Shown: positions 1 to 7,942 of the stretch, one piece after another
Position numbering within the stretch: position 1 is the stretch's first letter
How the letters are laid out: every line of letters starts with the position of its first letter
Source of the DNA: Sphingomonas abietis
GTDB lineage: Bacteria; Pseudomonadota; Alphaproteobacteria; Sphingomonadales; Sphingomonadaceae
Direction: 5' to 3'
Assembly (NCBI RefSeq): GCF_027625475.1
Contig: NZ_CP115174.1
Coordinates: 3,938,501 to 4,002,500, forward strand
DNA length: 64,000 nucleotides
Notes under the pieces: model-generated
The model's database searches: none
The model's input: the letters and a program-made list of their open reading frames with translations, nothing else
Told to the model about the DNA's origin: nothing
Program-made: the position numbers and the translations under genes

Positions 1-789
1 GCGGGTCAGCGAGTCGATCAGCAGCAGCACGCGCAGGCCCTGCGCGCGGAAATATTCGGCGATCGCGGTGGCGCGCATCGCGGCGCGCAGGCGCAACACC
101 GGCGGATGATCGGCCGGCACCGCGACGACGACGCTCTTCTCGCGCACGCCCGGCACCAGCTTGGTGGCGAGAAAGTCGGAGACTTCGCGGCTGCGCTCGC
201 CGATCAGGCCGACCACGATCACGTCGGCATCGGCACCCTGGATCATCTGGCCCATCAGCACCGACTTGCCGACGCCCGAGCCGGCGCAGATCGCGATGCG
301 CTGGCCGACGCCGGCGGTGAGCAGCGCGTTGATCGCGCGCACGCCCATGTCGAAACATTCGGTGACGCGCGAGCGGTCGAGCGGATTGGCGGGCTTGCCG
401 GCCAGCGGCCAGGTCGCCGACGCGCCGACCGGGCCGAGACCGTCGAGCGGCTGGCCGGTGGCATCGATCACCCGGCCGAGCAGTTCGGGGCCGACCTCGG
501 CGATGCCGCCGCGCGAATCGGGCTCGACGCGGCCGCCGCTCGAATGCGGGGCCTCGCCGTCCAGCGCCATCATCAGCGAGCGATCGCCCTTGAAGCCGAC
601 GATCTCGGCGCGGGTGGCGTGACCATCGGCATCGATCACCCGTACCGACGCGCCGACCGGCAGCGAGAGGCCGGTCGCCTCCAGCATCTGGCCATCATAG
701 GAAACGAGCTTGCCGATCCGGCGCGGGCCGGCATCGGGTACGGCGAGGCCGTTGAGCAGTTCCGCCGCGCGGTCTTCGAGCAGGGTCAT
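1..789 (-). CDS. fliI: Flagellar export ATPase FliI (partial, C-terminus beyond window)
   Basis: FliI is the cytoplasmic ATPase that energises the flagellar type III export apparatus. The first 263 codons are present and the frame stays open to base 1, so roughly 40% of a usual ~440-residue FliI is missing. The Walker A motif GSGVGKS is at about residues 170-176, and the visible sequence ends in a Walker B-like LLLIDS. The N-terminal part resembles the F1-type beta-barrel domain. The ATG overlaps the fliH stop as ATGA, indicating translational coupling at the end of the fliE-F-G-H-I run. Family assignment is firm. Confidence 0.95.
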   Translation of the reverse strand, partial: MTLLEDRAAELLNGLAVPDAGPRRIGKLVSYDGQMLEATGLSLPVGASVRVIDADGHATRAEIVGFKGDRSLMMALDGEAPHSSGGRVEPDSRGGIAEVGPELLGRVIDATGQPLDGLGPVGASATWPLAGKPANPLDRSRVTECFDMGVRAINALLTAGVGQRIAICAGSGVGKSVLMGQMIQGADADVIVVGLIGERSREVSDFLATKLVPGVREKSVVVAVPADHPPVLRLRAAMRATAIAEYFRAQGLRVLLLIDSLTR

Positions 790-1424
790 CGCGCCGCCGC
801 GATCCGGTCGAGCGACGCGCGCAGGCGTTCGAGCCGCAGGCCGGGGCTGTCCTCGATCGAGCCATTGGCGGTTTCGAGCCGCAATTCGCCCGGCGCCAGC
901 GTCGGATCAGCCTCGGCCGCGACCGGCAGCTCGGCGCCGTCGAGGCGGGCGAGATCGGCGGGGTTGAGCTTGAGGATGGCAGGCCGGGTCTCGTCGCCGA
1001 TCAGCGCGGCGGCCGCCTGCGCGCGATCCATCAGCGTCTCGCGGCACACCTCCACTTCGCCGACGACCTGATGGAGCAGCCGCTCCACCGTCGCCGCGAT
1101 CATCATGCCCAAGCCCAGCGTCGGCTCGGTCTTCAGCGATTCCAGATTGGCGGCGAGTTCATGCAGAGCCTGACGCTCCGCATCGGCCTCGCGGCGGCCT
1201 GCCTCGATGCCGGCGGCGAAGCCCTGCGCCATCGCCTCGGCACGGATCGCCTCGATATCGATCTCGGGCTCGGGTTCCGGCTCGGGAATCTCCATGACGT
1301 CCTCCGGCGCCTCGAACGCCTGGCGCAGCGCCTGCCCCCAGGAGACGAAGGGCGCCGGGCCGCTCGCATCGGGCTGGGTCCAGACGGAGACGCGCTGCGC
1401 GCCCGCGAAAGCCGGATTAGACAT
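786..1424 (-). CDS. fliH: Flagellar assembly protein FliH
   Basis: A 212-residue cytoplasmic protein between fliG and fliI, the usual position of FliH, the stator-like negative regulator of FliI. The ATG at 1424 lies inside the fliG 3' end (8-base overlap). The middle has an acidic EPEPEPE stretch near residue 45, then an alanine/glutamate-rich helical segment with a run of G-x3-G-like positions, as expected for FliH. The C-terminal half resembles the globular FliH/V-ATPase E-type domain. FliH diverges strongly, so the name rests on gene order plus this composition. Confidence 0.88.
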   Translation of the reverse strand: MSNPAFAGAQRVSVWTQPDASGPAPFVSWGQALRQAFEAPEDVMEIPEPEPEPEIDIEAIRAEAMAQGFAAGIEAGRREADAERQALHELAANLESLKTEPTLGLGMMIAATVERLLHQVVGEVEVCRETLMDRAQAAAALIGDETRPAILKLNPADLARLDGAELPVAAEADPTLAPGELRLETANGSIEDSPGLRLERLRASLDRIAAAR

Positions 1425-2445
1425 AATCTTCGCCCTTGCCCCCGAGGCTGATCGTGCCGGCTTCCGCCAGCTTGCGCGCGATCGCGAGGACCGCCTTCTG
1501 GCTTTCCTGCACTTCGGCGAGGCGCATCGGCCCCCGCTCGGCCATCTCGTCCTGGATGGACTGGGCCGCGCGGCTCGACATGCAGCCGAACATCTTGTTG
1601 CGCAGGTTCGGGTCGCAGCCCTTGAGCGCGACGATGAGCAGCTCGTTGTCGACCGACCGGAGCAGCGCGCCGAGATCCTTTTCGGTGAGCGCGTTGAGGT
1701 TGTCGAACACGAACATCTCGTCCTCGATCGTGCGGGCGAGATTCTTGTCGAGCTTGGCGAGCTGGCGGATGACGCGCTGCTCGGTGGTGGTGCGCGTCGA
1801 ATTGACGATCCGCGCCGCCTCGTTGGGTCCGCCGCGCTTGGGCGCCGAGCCCGATGCGCCGGCCTTGTTGACCTGGCGGAGCAGCAACCGCTCGAGATCG
1901 TCCAGCGCTTCGGACGACACGGTGCCGAGCGTGGCGACGCGGTAGACCACGTCCGCCTGCACATCCTCGTCGAGCAGCTGGAGCACGTCGGCGGCGATGC
2001 CGGCTTCGAGATGCGCGAGCACGATCGCGGCGATCTGCGGATGCTCGCTCTCGACCAGCTGGGCGATCGTCTTGGCGTCCATCCACTTGAGCGAGTCGAG
2101 CGAGGAGGAGCGCGTTGGCGGGGTGATCCGGGCGAGCATGTTCTCGGCCCGCTCGGCGCCCAGCGCGCGCTCCATCATGTTGCGGATCTGGCCGTCGGCG
2201 GCGAAGCCGATGGTGGTGCGCTCGCGGGCCCGGCCGACGAACTGGTCGAGCACCTCGTCCACCTCATCCTCGGAGACGTCGGCGACCTCGAACATCGCGG
2301 TGCCGAGCTGCTGCACTTCGTCGGGATCGAGCCGGCCCAGCACCTGGGCCGCCTCGTCCTCGGCCAGCAGCATCAGCAGGATCGCGGCGGCGCTGGAGCC
2401 CGACGGCGCGGCAAGGGCGGCATTGGCGGGGGCGATCTCAGGCAT
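1417..2445 (-). CDS. fliG: Flagellar motor switch protein FliG
   Basis: FliG (342 aa) sits on the cytoplasmic face of the MS ring, binds FliF and FliM, and contacts the MotA stator. The middle-domain EHPQ signature (ESEHPQIAAIVLAHL, about residues 137-151) is present. The C-terminal torque domain is recognisable, with charged helices around EDEMFVFDNLNALTEKD. The length matches alphaproteobacterial FliG. It overlaps fliF upstream and fliH downstream by 8 bases each, so the operon is tightly coupled. fliM and fliN are not in the window. Confidence 0.97.
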   Translation of the reverse strand: MPEIAPANAALAAPSGSSAAAILLMLLAEDEAAQVLGRLDPDEVQQLGTAMFEVADVSEDEVDEVLDQFVGRARERTTIGFAADGQIRNMMERALGAERAENMLARITPPTRSSSLDSLKWMDAKTIAQLVESEHPQIAAIVLAHLEAGIAADVLQLLDEDVQADVVYRVATLGTVSSEALDDLERLLLRQVNKAGASGSAPKRGGPNEAARIVNSTRTTTEQRVIRQLAKLDKNLARTIEDEMFVFDNLNALTEKDLGALLRSVDNELLIVALKGCDPNLRNKMFGCMSSRAAQSIQDEMAERGPMRLAEVQESQKAVLAIARKLAEAGTISLGGKGEDYV

Positions 2446-4207
2446 TGGCGGCTTCGGCCTTGGGCATGTCGGCGCGGATCAGATCGCGGACGACCAGCGC
2501 GGCGCGATCCGGATCCTGACGGACGAAGTTGCGGATGAGCGCGGCGCGGGCGGCGTAGCCCGGTGCGCTCTCGATCATGTCGAGCGTCACCGCGCCGGCC
2601 GGCGAAGCGGCGGCGGCCTCGGCCTGCTGGGTGCTCAGCATGGCGGCGATCTCCTTGCCGACCTGGGCGCGCTCCTTGGACTTGTTGGCGATCTTCTGGT
2701 CGACGACGGTGGCGCGGCGCTTGAGCATCGGGCGGCCGATGCCGAACACGATGATCGCGGCGACGGCGAGCGCGGTCAGATTGCGCGCCATCGTCATCAC
2801 CCAGGCGCCTTCATACCATTTCGGCGCGGCGGCGGCGGCGGCATCGACCGCGACGAAGGTCTGCTGCGAGACCGAGACGCTGTCGCCACGGGCCTGGTCG
2901 AAGCCGACGGCGCCCTTCACCAGATCCTGGATCTGCTGCTGCTGCTGCGCGGTCAGCGGCTTGCCACCGGCCGGCTGGCGCAGCGCCACGGCAACGGTGA
3001 GGCGATGCACGGTGCCGACCTGGTTCTTGGTGACCGACACCTGATGGCCGAGCTGATAGCTGCGGTTATAGGTCTCGTTGGTCTTGGCCTGGGCCGCGGC
3101 GGCGGCCTGCCCCGGCGCCGTGCCGGGTGCCTGCGGGCCGGCCGGAGTCGGCTGGCCGTTGGCGGTGGCGGCGGGCTTGGCCGGCGCCGGTGCGGTGTTG
3201 GAGATCGCGCCGGGGATGCCGGTGGCGGGCGCATTGGCGCCGCCGGTCGGATCGTTGGTCCACTGGCCCTGCTCGGTCGCGATCATCGCGCCGTCCTTGG
3301 GATAGCTCTCGGTGGTCGAGGCGGCCTCCGTGAAGTCCATGTCGGCATGGACCTCGGCGGTGAAGTTGCCGTCGCCGACGATCGGGCTGAGCAGCGAACC
3401 GAGCGACTGGCGATAGCGATCCTCGACCTTCTGCTGGATCAGCACCTGGCGATCGGTCGCATCCTGTCCGTCGCTGTTCTGCGCGCTGAGCAGGCGCCCC
3501 GCCTGATCGACCACCGACACGCCGTCCGGCGTCAGACCGGCCACCGAGGAGGCGACGAGGTGGATGATCGCCTGCACCTGGCTGTCGCTGAGCGAACGAC
3601 CCTGGTTGAGCGTGAGCATGACCGAGGCCTGCGCCTTCTGGTCGTCGCGCAGGAACACGCTCGGCTGGTCGCCGGCGATGTGGACCTTGGCGGACTGCAC
3701 CGCGTCGATCGCCTCGATCGTGCGGGCGAGGTCCATCTCCTGCGCCTGCTGGAGGCGCGCCCCCTCGACGGCGCGGCTGGCGCCCATCGGCAGGCTGGAG
3801 ATCAGCGTGTCGCCATCGGGCGCCGCCTTGGGCAGGCCCTGCTGCGCGAGCAGCATCTTGGCGCGGTAATAGCTTTCTTCCGGCACGGTCAGCGCGCCGG
3901 TGTCGTTGTCGACGGTGTATTTGATCCCGGCAGTGTCGAGCGCCTGCACCACCGCCGCCTTGTCGGCATCGCCGAGCCCGGAGAAGAGGTTGCGCTGCGG
4001 GCCGGTGTGCAGGAACGCCCAGGCCATCGCGGCGGCGACCAGCACGCCGAGCAGGCCGAGCATCGGCATCGCCTTGGCGATCGCCGGCTGGCGCGCGATG
4101 TCGGTGAGCTTCGCGAACGCATCGGACTTGCCGAGCGCGCTGAGCGGCGCCGGCAGGTTCCGGCTGGCGGGAACGAGTTCGTTGGGGGTGGCTGCGATCT
4201 CGCTCAT
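2438..4207 (-). CDS. fliF: Flagellar MS-ring protein FliF
   Basis: FliF (589 aa) forms the MS ring in the inner membrane and houses the export gate. A transmembrane segment lies near residues 47-66 (MLGLLGVLVAAAMAWAFLH). The YscJ-like ring-building domains follow, including a YYRAKMLLAQQGLPK segment. A second membrane segment lies near residues 470-490, and then a cytoplasmic tail for FliG binding. A Pro/Ala/Gly-rich insertion around residues 300-360 is typical of the variable periplasmic region. The stop overlaps the fliG start, and one base separates it from fliE upstream. Confidence 0.97.
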   Translation of the reverse strand: MSEIAATPNELVPASRNLPAPLSALGKSDAFAKLTDIARQPAIAKAMPMLGLLGVLVAAAMAWAFLHTGPQRNLFSGLGDADKAAVVQALDTAGIKYTVDNDTGALTVPEESYYRAKMLLAQQGLPKAAPDGDTLISSLPMGASRAVEGARLQQAQEMDLARTIEAIDAVQSAKVHIAGDQPSVFLRDDQKAQASVMLTLNQGRSLSDSQVQAIIHLVASSVAGLTPDGVSVVDQAGRLLSAQNSDGQDATDRQVLIQQKVEDRYRQSLGSLLSPIVGDGNFTAEVHADMDFTEAASTTESYPKDGAMIATEQGQWTNDPTGGANAPATGIPGAISNTAPAPAKPAATANGQPTPAGPQAPGTAPGQAAAAAQAKTNETYNRSYQLGHQVSVTKNQVGTVHRLTVAVALRQPAGGKPLTAQQQQQIQDLVKGAVGFDQARGDSVSVSQQTFVAVDAAAAAAPKWYEGAWVMTMARNLTALAVAAIIVFGIGRPMLKRRATVVDQKIANKSKERAQVGKEIAAMLSTQQAEAAAASPAGAVTLDMIESAPGYAARAALIRNFVRQDPDRAALVVRDLIRADMPKAEAANA

Positions 4208-4208
4208 A

Positions 4209-4586
4209 TTACACCGACATGCTCATGATGTCCTTATAGGCGGACAGGAGTTTATTGCGGACTTGCAGGGTCGCCTGGAAACCAACCGAGGCCTTCTGGC
4301 GGGCCAGCATCACCGACGCGATGTCGGTGGTCTCGCCACGCTCGTAGCTGTTCGACACGTCCTCGGCCTGCGACTGGAGGCCGTTGACCTGCTGGAGCAC
4401 GCCCTTCAGCGTCGCGCCGAAATCGGTGCCCGTGGCGCCCGTTGCCGCGGTCGCCGAACCCGTGCCGCCGATCGAGGCCGGGGTGATCGCGGCGGGGCCG
4501 GTGGCGGCCGCCTTCTGGAGCGCCGAATTCTGCTGGAGGATCTGGTTCCTCAGCGCCATCAGGCTGGTCGGGGTGATCGTGGTCAT
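4209..4586 (-). CDS. fliE: Flagellar hook-basal body protein FliE
   Basis: A 125-residue protein with the FliE pattern. The N-terminus is variable. The C-terminal half is conserved, with DFGATLKGVLQQVNGLQ, then ASVGFQATLQVRNKLLSAYKDIM. FliE is exported early and joins the MS ring to the rod. It precedes fliF with a 1-base gap. The activator gene upstream stops only 11 bases away, so fliE is probably transcribed from a promoter inside or upstream of that gene. No sigma-54 box is visible in the 11-base gap. Confidence 0.93.
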   Translation of the reverse strand: MTTITPTSLMALRNQILQQNSALQKAAATGPAAITPASIGGTGSATAATGATGTDFGATLKGVLQQVNGLQSQAEDVSNSYERGETTDIASVMLARQKASVGFQATLQVRNKLLSAYKDIMSMSV

Positions 4587-4597
4587 CGCCTATATCC

Positions 4598-5890
4598 TCA
4601 GGCCGCCTGCCGCTCACGCATTTCTGCGAGGCGGTAGCGAAGGGTACGCTCGGAAATGCCGAGCCGGGCGGCGGCGAGCAGGCGCTTGCCGCCCGCCTCG
4701 TCCAGCGCGACGCGGATCGCCTCGGCTTCGGACGCGCGGGCGACTGCGGCGAGGTTGCCGGCGGCCGGCGCGATGGAGGCCGGTGCGACGGTGCTCGGTG
4801 CGACGGCGGCCACCACCGACAGCTGCGGCACGACTTGCGCCATCACCTCGATGGCGAGATCGTCGGCCTCGATGCGGTCGCCCATGCGCAGCAGCAGCGC
4901 GCGCTGGATGACGTTGTCGAGTTCGCGGACATTGCCCGGCCAGTCATGCGCCATCAGCCGGTCGAGCGCGTTGGCGGTCGGCCAGGCGACGCTCTCGCCC
5001 TCGCGGGTGTGGCGCAGGATCAGCGCAGCGGTAATCGCGCGGATATCGAGGCGGCGGGCCTTCAGCGGCTTGAGCGCCAGCGGCATGACGTTGAGACGCC
5101 AGTAGAGATCGGCGCGGAAGCGGCCCTCGGCCACTTCGGTCGCCAGCTCGCGGTTGGCGGCGGCGATGATGCGGACGTCGATCTTGACCGGCTGGGTAGC
5201 GCCGACCGGGAGCACTTCGCGCTCCTGGATGGCGCGCAGCAGCTTGGCCTGGAGCACGATCGGCATCTCGGCGATCTCGTCGAGCAGCAGCGTGCCGCCC
5301 TCGGCCGCGCGGAACAGGCCTTCGGAGGCGCCGGCAGCGCCAGTGAAGGCGCCCTTGGCGTGGCCGAACAGGATCGCCTCGAGCATGGTATCGGGGAGCG
5401 CCGCGCAGTTGACGGCGACGAAGGGCTTGGCGGCACGGGGCGACGCGGCGTGGATGAAACGGGCGATGCCCTCCTTGCCGGTGCCGGTCTCGCCGAGGAC
5501 GAGCACGGTGGCATCGGAGCAAGCCACTTTCTCTGCCAATTTCAGGTAGATCGCGCTTTCCGGTTCCCCGACGGCTGGGCGAACGACGGGGCGGACCAGT
5601 TCGGCAATCATCGCCAGGCCGAACGCCATGTCGTCGAAACCGAAGCGGATGCGCGCGGGCATTCCCTTAGACGAAAGTATAAGGCTCGGAGCGACATTTT
5701 CGCCGCTCTCGATCAGGATATCGCGGACGGTGGCACGCGAAATCTCGTCCGCCGCCAGAATCCTGATCTCGTCGCGCGCCGGGTTAACCGCGATGTCGAT
5801 CGGCCGCACCGCGATTCCCACACCGGCCAACCAGGCCCCGAGGGCCGGATTTTCCTGCATTGCGCGGGCACTGAGGCCGATCTGCTTCAT
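4598..5890 (-). CDS. Sigma-54-dependent flagellar transcriptional activator (FlbD/FleQ-like)
   Basis: A 430-residue bacterial enhancer-binding protein. The AAA+ domain spans about residues 112-345, with Walker A GETGTGKE (133-140), the sigma-54-contacting GAFTGA loop (180-185) and Walker [11 protein letters not shown] Fis-type helix-turn-helix lies at the C-terminus (about 385-425). The first ~105 residues show no obvious receiver phospho-acceptor pocket, so activity is probably controlled by partners rather than by classical phosphorylation. The gene lies at the head of the fliEFGHI run, and sigma-54 promoters precede flgB and flgG, so it most likely activates this locus. It is closest in role to Caulobacter FlbD. 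Confidence 0.92.
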   Translation of the reverse strand: MKQIGLSARAMQENPALGAWLAGVGIAVRPIDIAVNPARDEIRILAADEISRATVRDILIESGENVAPSLILSSKGMPARIRFGFDDMAFGLAMIAELVRPVVRPAVGEPESAIYLKLAEKVACSDATVLVLGETGTGKEGIARFIHAASPRAAKPFVAVNCAALPDTMLEAILFGHAKGAFTGAAGASEGLFRAAEGGTLLLDEIAEMPIVLQAKLLRAIQEREVLPVGATQPVKIDVRIIAAANRELATEVAEGRFRADLYWRLNVMPLALKPLKARRLDIRAITAALILRHTREGESVAWPTANALDRLMAHDWPGNVRELDNVIQRALLLRMGDRIEADDLAIEVMAQVVPQLSVVAAVAPSTVAPASIAPAAGNLAAVARASEAEAIRVALDEAGGKRLLAAARLGISERTLRYRLAEMRERQAA

Positions 5891-5949
5891 GGAAGTTCCC
5901 CCGCCGACAAAGTGTCGACCAGGGCAATTTCGCCGATCACGGCAAACAA

Positions 5950-5957
5950 ATGGTTAA
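5950..5957. promoter_or_regulatory. CtrA-type half site
   Basis: Exact ATGGTTAA, the reverse complement of TTAACCAT, an octamer known from Caulobacter CtrA-regulated promoters. It lies 240 bases before flagellin and 60 bases before the divergent activator gene. Binding by CtrA here is an inference. Confidence 0.4.
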
Positions 5958-6056
5958 CGCGCCCGCGCGCCCTCGCATGTGAGCCCGTACACGCCCGGTG
6001 GAATCCCGCCTGTATGACGGGCTGGCGCGCGCGCAGGCGCCGTTTGGTTGGCACCC

Positions 6057-6064
6057 ATGGTTAA
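6057..6064. promoter_or_regulatory. CtrA-type half site
   Basis: Second exact ATGGTTAA in the same intergenic region, 107 bases from the first and 126 bases before the flagellin ATG. Two exact octamers in 115 bases of GC-rich DNA are unlikely by chance, but protein binding is inferred. Confidence 0.4.
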
Positions 6065-6098
6065 CGGGGCGGTGACAAAAAACATCCGGGCCGATCGC

Positions 6099-6125
6099 TA
6101 AAAGTCACCCGACCCCCGTCGTTAC
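6099..6125 (+). promoter_or_regulatory. Candidate sigma-28 promoter for flagellin
   Basis: TAAAAGTC, 11 bases, then GTCGTTAC. This partly matches the FliA consensus TAAAGTTT-N11-GCCGATAA (5 of 8 in each half). A competing -10-like GCCGATCG lies at 6090-6097 but without a good -35. FliA is encoded in the window, so a sigma-28 flagellin promoter is expected; which element is used cannot be decided by eye. Confidence 0.3.
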
Positions 6126-6189
6126 CCGGAATGTAGCCGAGACGGTCATCGACCTCACCGGCTCTTGAGCGGGAAAAAGGATTTTCGAC

Positions 6190-7014
6190 ATGACCGTTAT
6201 CGCTTCCAACACTGCCGCCCTCCGCGCCCAGAACGGCTCGCGCATGGCGAACAACGCCCTGAACACGGCGATGGCTCGCCTGTCCTCGGGCAATCGCATC
6301 AACTCGGCTTCGGACGACGCCGCCGGCCTCGCGATCTCGAACACCATGCAGTCGCAGATCAACGGCATGAACCAGGGCATCCGCAACTCCAACGACGGCA
6401 TCTCGCTGGCCCAGACCGCTGATGGCTCGCTGGACGAAGTGACCAGCATGCTCCAGCGCATCCGCGAACTGGCCGTCCAGTCCGCCTCGGGCACCTACAG
6501 CAGCGACGACCGCGACAACATGCAGACCGAGGTGACCCAGCTCACCCAGCAGATCGGCTCGATCGTCAACACCACCCAGTTCAACGGCGTGAACGTGTTC
6601 GGCACCAGCGGCGCCGGCGGCACCACCACGATCCAGACCGGCGCCAACGCGGCCGACACGGTCGACATCGTGATCTCGGGCTCGCTCGCTTCGCTGAGCA
6701 GCCTGACCGTGACGATCACCGGCACCGACGGCACGACCGCCAACAGCGCGCTGTCCACGATCGACGGTTATGTGAAGACGGTGAACTCGGTTCGTGCCGG
6801 CCTCGGCGCTTCTGAAAGCCAGCTGAACTCCGCGGTCAACAACATGACCAACGACGTCACCAACCTCACGGACGCCAAGTCGCGCATCTCGGACGCGGAC
6901 TTCTCGACCGAGACGACCAACCTCGCCAAGGCCCAGATCCTCAGCCAGGCGTCGACCGCCATGCTCGCCCAGGCGAACCAGTCGCAGCAGGGTGTGCTCA
7001 AGCTTCTCCAGTAA
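6190..7014 (+). CDS. fliC: Flagellin
   Basis: A short flagellin of 274 residues, the filament subunit exported through the flagellar channel. The N-terminal D0/D1 region (MTVIASNTAALRAQ, SSGNRINSASDDAAGLAIS) and C-terminal D0 helix (TAMLAQANQSQQGVLKLLQ) are classical. The central variable part is reduced to about 60 residues rich in Thr, Ser and Gly, which offers many O-glycosylation candidates. The start is preceded by a purine-rich gggaaaaagg stretch. The gene is monocistronic-looking, with a strong hairpin after the stop. Only one flagellin gene is in this window. Confidence 0.96.
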   Translation: MTVIASNTAALRAQNGSRMANNALNTAMARLSSGNRINSASDDAAGLAISNTMQSQINGMNQGIRNSNDGISLAQTADGSLDEVTSMLQRIRELAVQSASGTYSSDDRDNMQTEVTQLTQQIGSIVNTTQFNGVNVFGTSGAGGTTTIQTGANAADTVDIVISGSLASLSSLTVTITGTDGTTANSALSTIDGYVKTVNSVRAGLGASESQLNSAVNNMTNDVTNLTDAKSRISDADFSTETTNLAKAQILSQASTAMLAQANQSQQGVLKLLQ

Positions 7015-7043
7015 GGAACACGCTTCCTTGACTTGAGGCGATG

Positions 7044-7090
7044 GCCTCCGGCGCAACAGCTCCCCCGCGCCGGAGGCTATTTCGCGTTTT
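7044..7090 (+). terminator. Rho-independent terminator after flagellin
   Basis: Perfect 11-base-pair stem, GCCTCCGGCGC (7044-7054) with GCGCCGGAGGC (7067-7077), 12-base loop, followed by a T-rich tract (TATTTCGCGTTTT). It ends the flagellin transcript 30 bases after the stop. Confidence 0.85.
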
Positions 7091-7113
7091 CGATCCGTCC
7101 ATGGATAGTTACG

Positions 7114-7863
7114 ATGAGCGACGCACGACCCCTGCCTGATTTTCTCGGTAACGACAGCGACGAAGAGCTGGTGTTCGAAGACCCCTTCTTCGCCGAAGAG
7201 ACCGTAATGGCAGAGGCCGCCCCCGTCGTGGCAGAGGAAGTGCCTGCAATCGCCGAGCCGCGACGGACCGTCCGCCGCGGCCGCAAGGCTTTGGAGGCCA
7301 CACCGCCGCCTATCGTCGCCGACCCTGAACCGGCTCGCCCCGAACCACCCGTTTCCGCGGACGCCGCTGCTGCGGCCTCCCCGGAAGATTCGGCCGGCGT
7401 CGCATCTGCGCCTTTCCCGCCGCACGGTGCGGCGTCGGCCGATACCAAGATCCCGATGCTGATGGTCGCGATCACGATCTTCGCGTTGCTGACGAGCCTG
7501 CTCTCGCTGGGTGGCCTGATCATGGTCAGCCGGACGCTGACCCATGCCGAGGCCGATCGCGCTCGCGCCGCGGAAGAGCGGGCGACGTTCGAGGGCGTGC
7601 CGGCGCTGGTCGCGCGCCTCGCGGCGGCGAGCAGCCATCTGGATGCGGCCGAACAGCGCCTGTCCGCCGCCAGCCCGTCCGGGCCGCCGGCGACGATCGC
7701 CGACATCCGACACGAGCTCGACATGCTGAAGATCGCCCTGGCCGCCCATCAGCCCGATGGCATGGACGCGCTCAACGGCACGACGCGGGATGGTTTTTCG
7801 GAAATCTCGACCCGGCTGGATCATCTCCAGGCCCGCCTGACCGGGCCGCAGCCGAGCCATTGA
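7114..7863 (+). CDS. Acidic single-pass membrane protein of unknown function
   Basis: I do not recognise this 249-residue protein. The first ~35 residues are very acidic (NDSDEELVFEDPFFAEE), followed by a basic RRTVRRGRK patch and an Ala/Pro-rich stretch. One strong membrane segment (MLMVAITIFALLTSLLSLGG, about residues 113-138) follows, then an Ala-rich, probably coiled-coil C-terminus of about 110 residues. ATG 7114 is chosen because upstream in-frame codons lie in the flagellin terminator. Its place between flagellin and the glycosyltransferase suggests a motility or envelope role, but no function is shown. Confidence 0.75.
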   Translation: MSDARPLPDFLGNDSDEELVFEDPFFAEETVMAEAAPVVAEEVPAIAEPRRTVRRGRKALEATPPPIVADPEPARPEPPVSADAAAAASPEDSAGVASAPFPPHGAASADTKIPMLMVAITIFALLTSLLSLGGLIMVSRTLTHAEADRARAAEERATFEGVPALVARLAAASSHLDAAEQRLSAASPSGPPATIADIRHELDMLKIALAAHQPDGMDALNGTTRDGFSEISTRLDHLQARLTGPQPSH

Positions 7864-7942
7864 TCGTCGATCGCCGGGCCACACGGCCGCGGCGTCGCCT
7901 ATAGTGCCATCCATCGGATCGGATATCCCAGCGTCGCGGCGA

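Larger units (their letters stand above)
5891..6189. other. Divergent intergenic region between the sigma-54 activator and flagellin
   Basis: This 299-base region has no convincing ORF. It holds two exact ATGGTTAA octamers (CtrA half-site type), one CGGCAAA half site of the kind found upstream of flgB (around 5940), and low-scoring sigma-28-like elements before flagellin. I could not find a sigma-54 box with both invariant GG and GC dinucleotides. The sequence TGGCACCCATGG near 6048 lacks the -12 GC. Confidence 0.6.

Noticed and set aside
1997..4228. Long plus-strand frame of 743 codons over fliF
   Set aside because: It is the antisense shadow of fliF and fliG; the composition is His/Arg/Asp-rich noise without any domain.
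6048..6063. Possible sigma-54 promoter before flagellin (TGGCACCCATGG)
   Set aside because: The -12 GC dinucleotide is missing at the required distance, so it does not meet the consensus.
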